In this document: positions 14,195 through 14,496 of the stretch, in pieces
Layout: every line of letters starts with the position of its first letter
Numbering within the stretch: position 1 is the stretch's first letter
DNA from: Lautropia sp.
GTDB taxonomy: Bacteria > Pseudomonadota > Gammaproteobacteria > Burkholderiales > Burkholderiaceae_E
DNA: 14,496 bases
Assembly (NCBI GenBank): GCA_013813615.1
Contig: JACCRJ010000504.1
Location: 1 to 14,496 of the forward strand
Reading direction: 5' to 3'
The notes under the pieces: model-generated
Database searches by the model: none
What the model saw: only the letters and a program-made list of their open reading frames with translations
Told to the model about the DNA's origin: nothing
Translations under genes and position numbers: made by a program

Positions 14195-14485
14195 CTACCG
14201 GCTCTCCCGTCGCGCTTCGTCGAGGTCGCGGTGCTCCGGACTGCAGAAAACCTTGCCGCGGGCGAACACCGCGTCGGACGCCGGCAGATGGATATCGCAG
14301 ACGGCGCAACTCATCATCAGTTCGCCGGCGCTGCCGCGCGGCTGCGCGTCGTTCTCGGGGCGGCGCGAGCCGACCTTGCCCGCGGCGGCGGGGTCTGCCC
14401 CCACCTTGCGCTTGTTGGCGGCGATCAGGCGCAGCACCAGCATCACCGCAATCGCCACCAGGATCCAGATCGCTATCTTGCCCAT
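14195..14485 (-). CDS. PP0621-like small membrane-anchored cysteine protein
   Basis: A 96-residue protein that resembles the PP0621 family, which is of unknown function. Residues 4-23 form one hydrophobic helix right after M-G-K, a likely N-terminal membrane anchor. A basic and polar linker follows, then a C-terminal segment with C60-A-V-C63, H66, C81 and H85 (F-C-S-P-E-H). The spacing C-x2-C and C-x3-H suggests a small zinc-ribbon-like fold. It ends two bases before pilS and is probably cotranscribed, so it may act with the PilS sensor or with pilus biogenesis; this is inference from position. The start ATG is 11 bases from the window edge, so its ribosome site cannot be judged fully. Confidence 0.8.
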   Translation of the reverse strand: MGKIAIWILVAIAVMLVLRLIAANKRKVGADPAAAGKVGSRRPENDAQPRGSAGELMMSCAVCDIHLPASDAVFARGKVFCSPEHRDLDEARRESR

Positions 14486-14496
14486 CAGAAGCGCCT

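Noticed and set aside
1..14496. CRISPR arrays, insertion sequences, tRNA or rRNA genes
   Set aside because: I saw no regularly spaced repeats, transposase motifs, terminal inverted repeats or tRNA-like sequence. Repeats here are short hairpins, the 15-base duplication and the Lys/Ala coding repeats.

Overview
This GC-rich window reads as ordinary chromosomal DNA of a betaproteobacterium, probably Burkholderiales or Rhodocyclales. The basis is the class Ia ribonucleotide reductase pair, whose motifs and C-termini look betaproteobacterial, a lysine/alanine-repeat histone H1-like protein, and a PP0621-pilS-pilR-ampD cluster. Family and taxon calls come from recognised motifs and remembered family features, not from a database search. 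Every gene I accept lies on the minus strand, so transcription runs from the right end of the window to the left.

Right end, 14485 to 10437: a small membrane-anchored PP0621-like protein, the PilS sensor kinase, the PilR sigma-54 response regulator and the cytoplasmic amidase AmpD. They are packed with gaps of 2-4 bases or a 25-base overlap and look like one transcript. PilS and PilR form a two-component system that normally controls type IV pilin expression. AmpD recycles peptidoglycan fragments.

Middle, 10436 to 5476: a 508-base regulatory region, then nrdA, a 241-base spacer and nrdB. Upstream of nrdA I see a good sigma-70 promoter (TTGCAG, 17 bases, TACAAT). Two NrdR-box-like palindromes lie exactly 31 bases apart, and one covers the -10 element. 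The implied leader is about 300 nucleotides. It holds a possible 20-codon basic peptide built on a perfect 15-base tandem repeat, a strong GC hairpin, and an AUG-UAA start-stop element just before nrdA. nrdB has its own sigma-70-like promoter without recognisable NrdR boxes.

Left part, 5475 to 1: a 370-base gap with no firm gene, the histone H1-like gene, a strong terminator with a weaker duplicate, yggT, and a hydantoinase/oxoprolinase pair hyuA-hyuB that runs off the left edge. hyuA as given needs one base removed near 3637-3644 to read as a full-length protein. It is therefore either a recent pseudogene or a sequence error. hyuB is intact as far as visible and overlaps hyuA by ATGA.

I see no mobile element, CRISPR array, tRNA or rRNA, and no clearly new multi-gene system. 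The least explained part is the nrdA leader.
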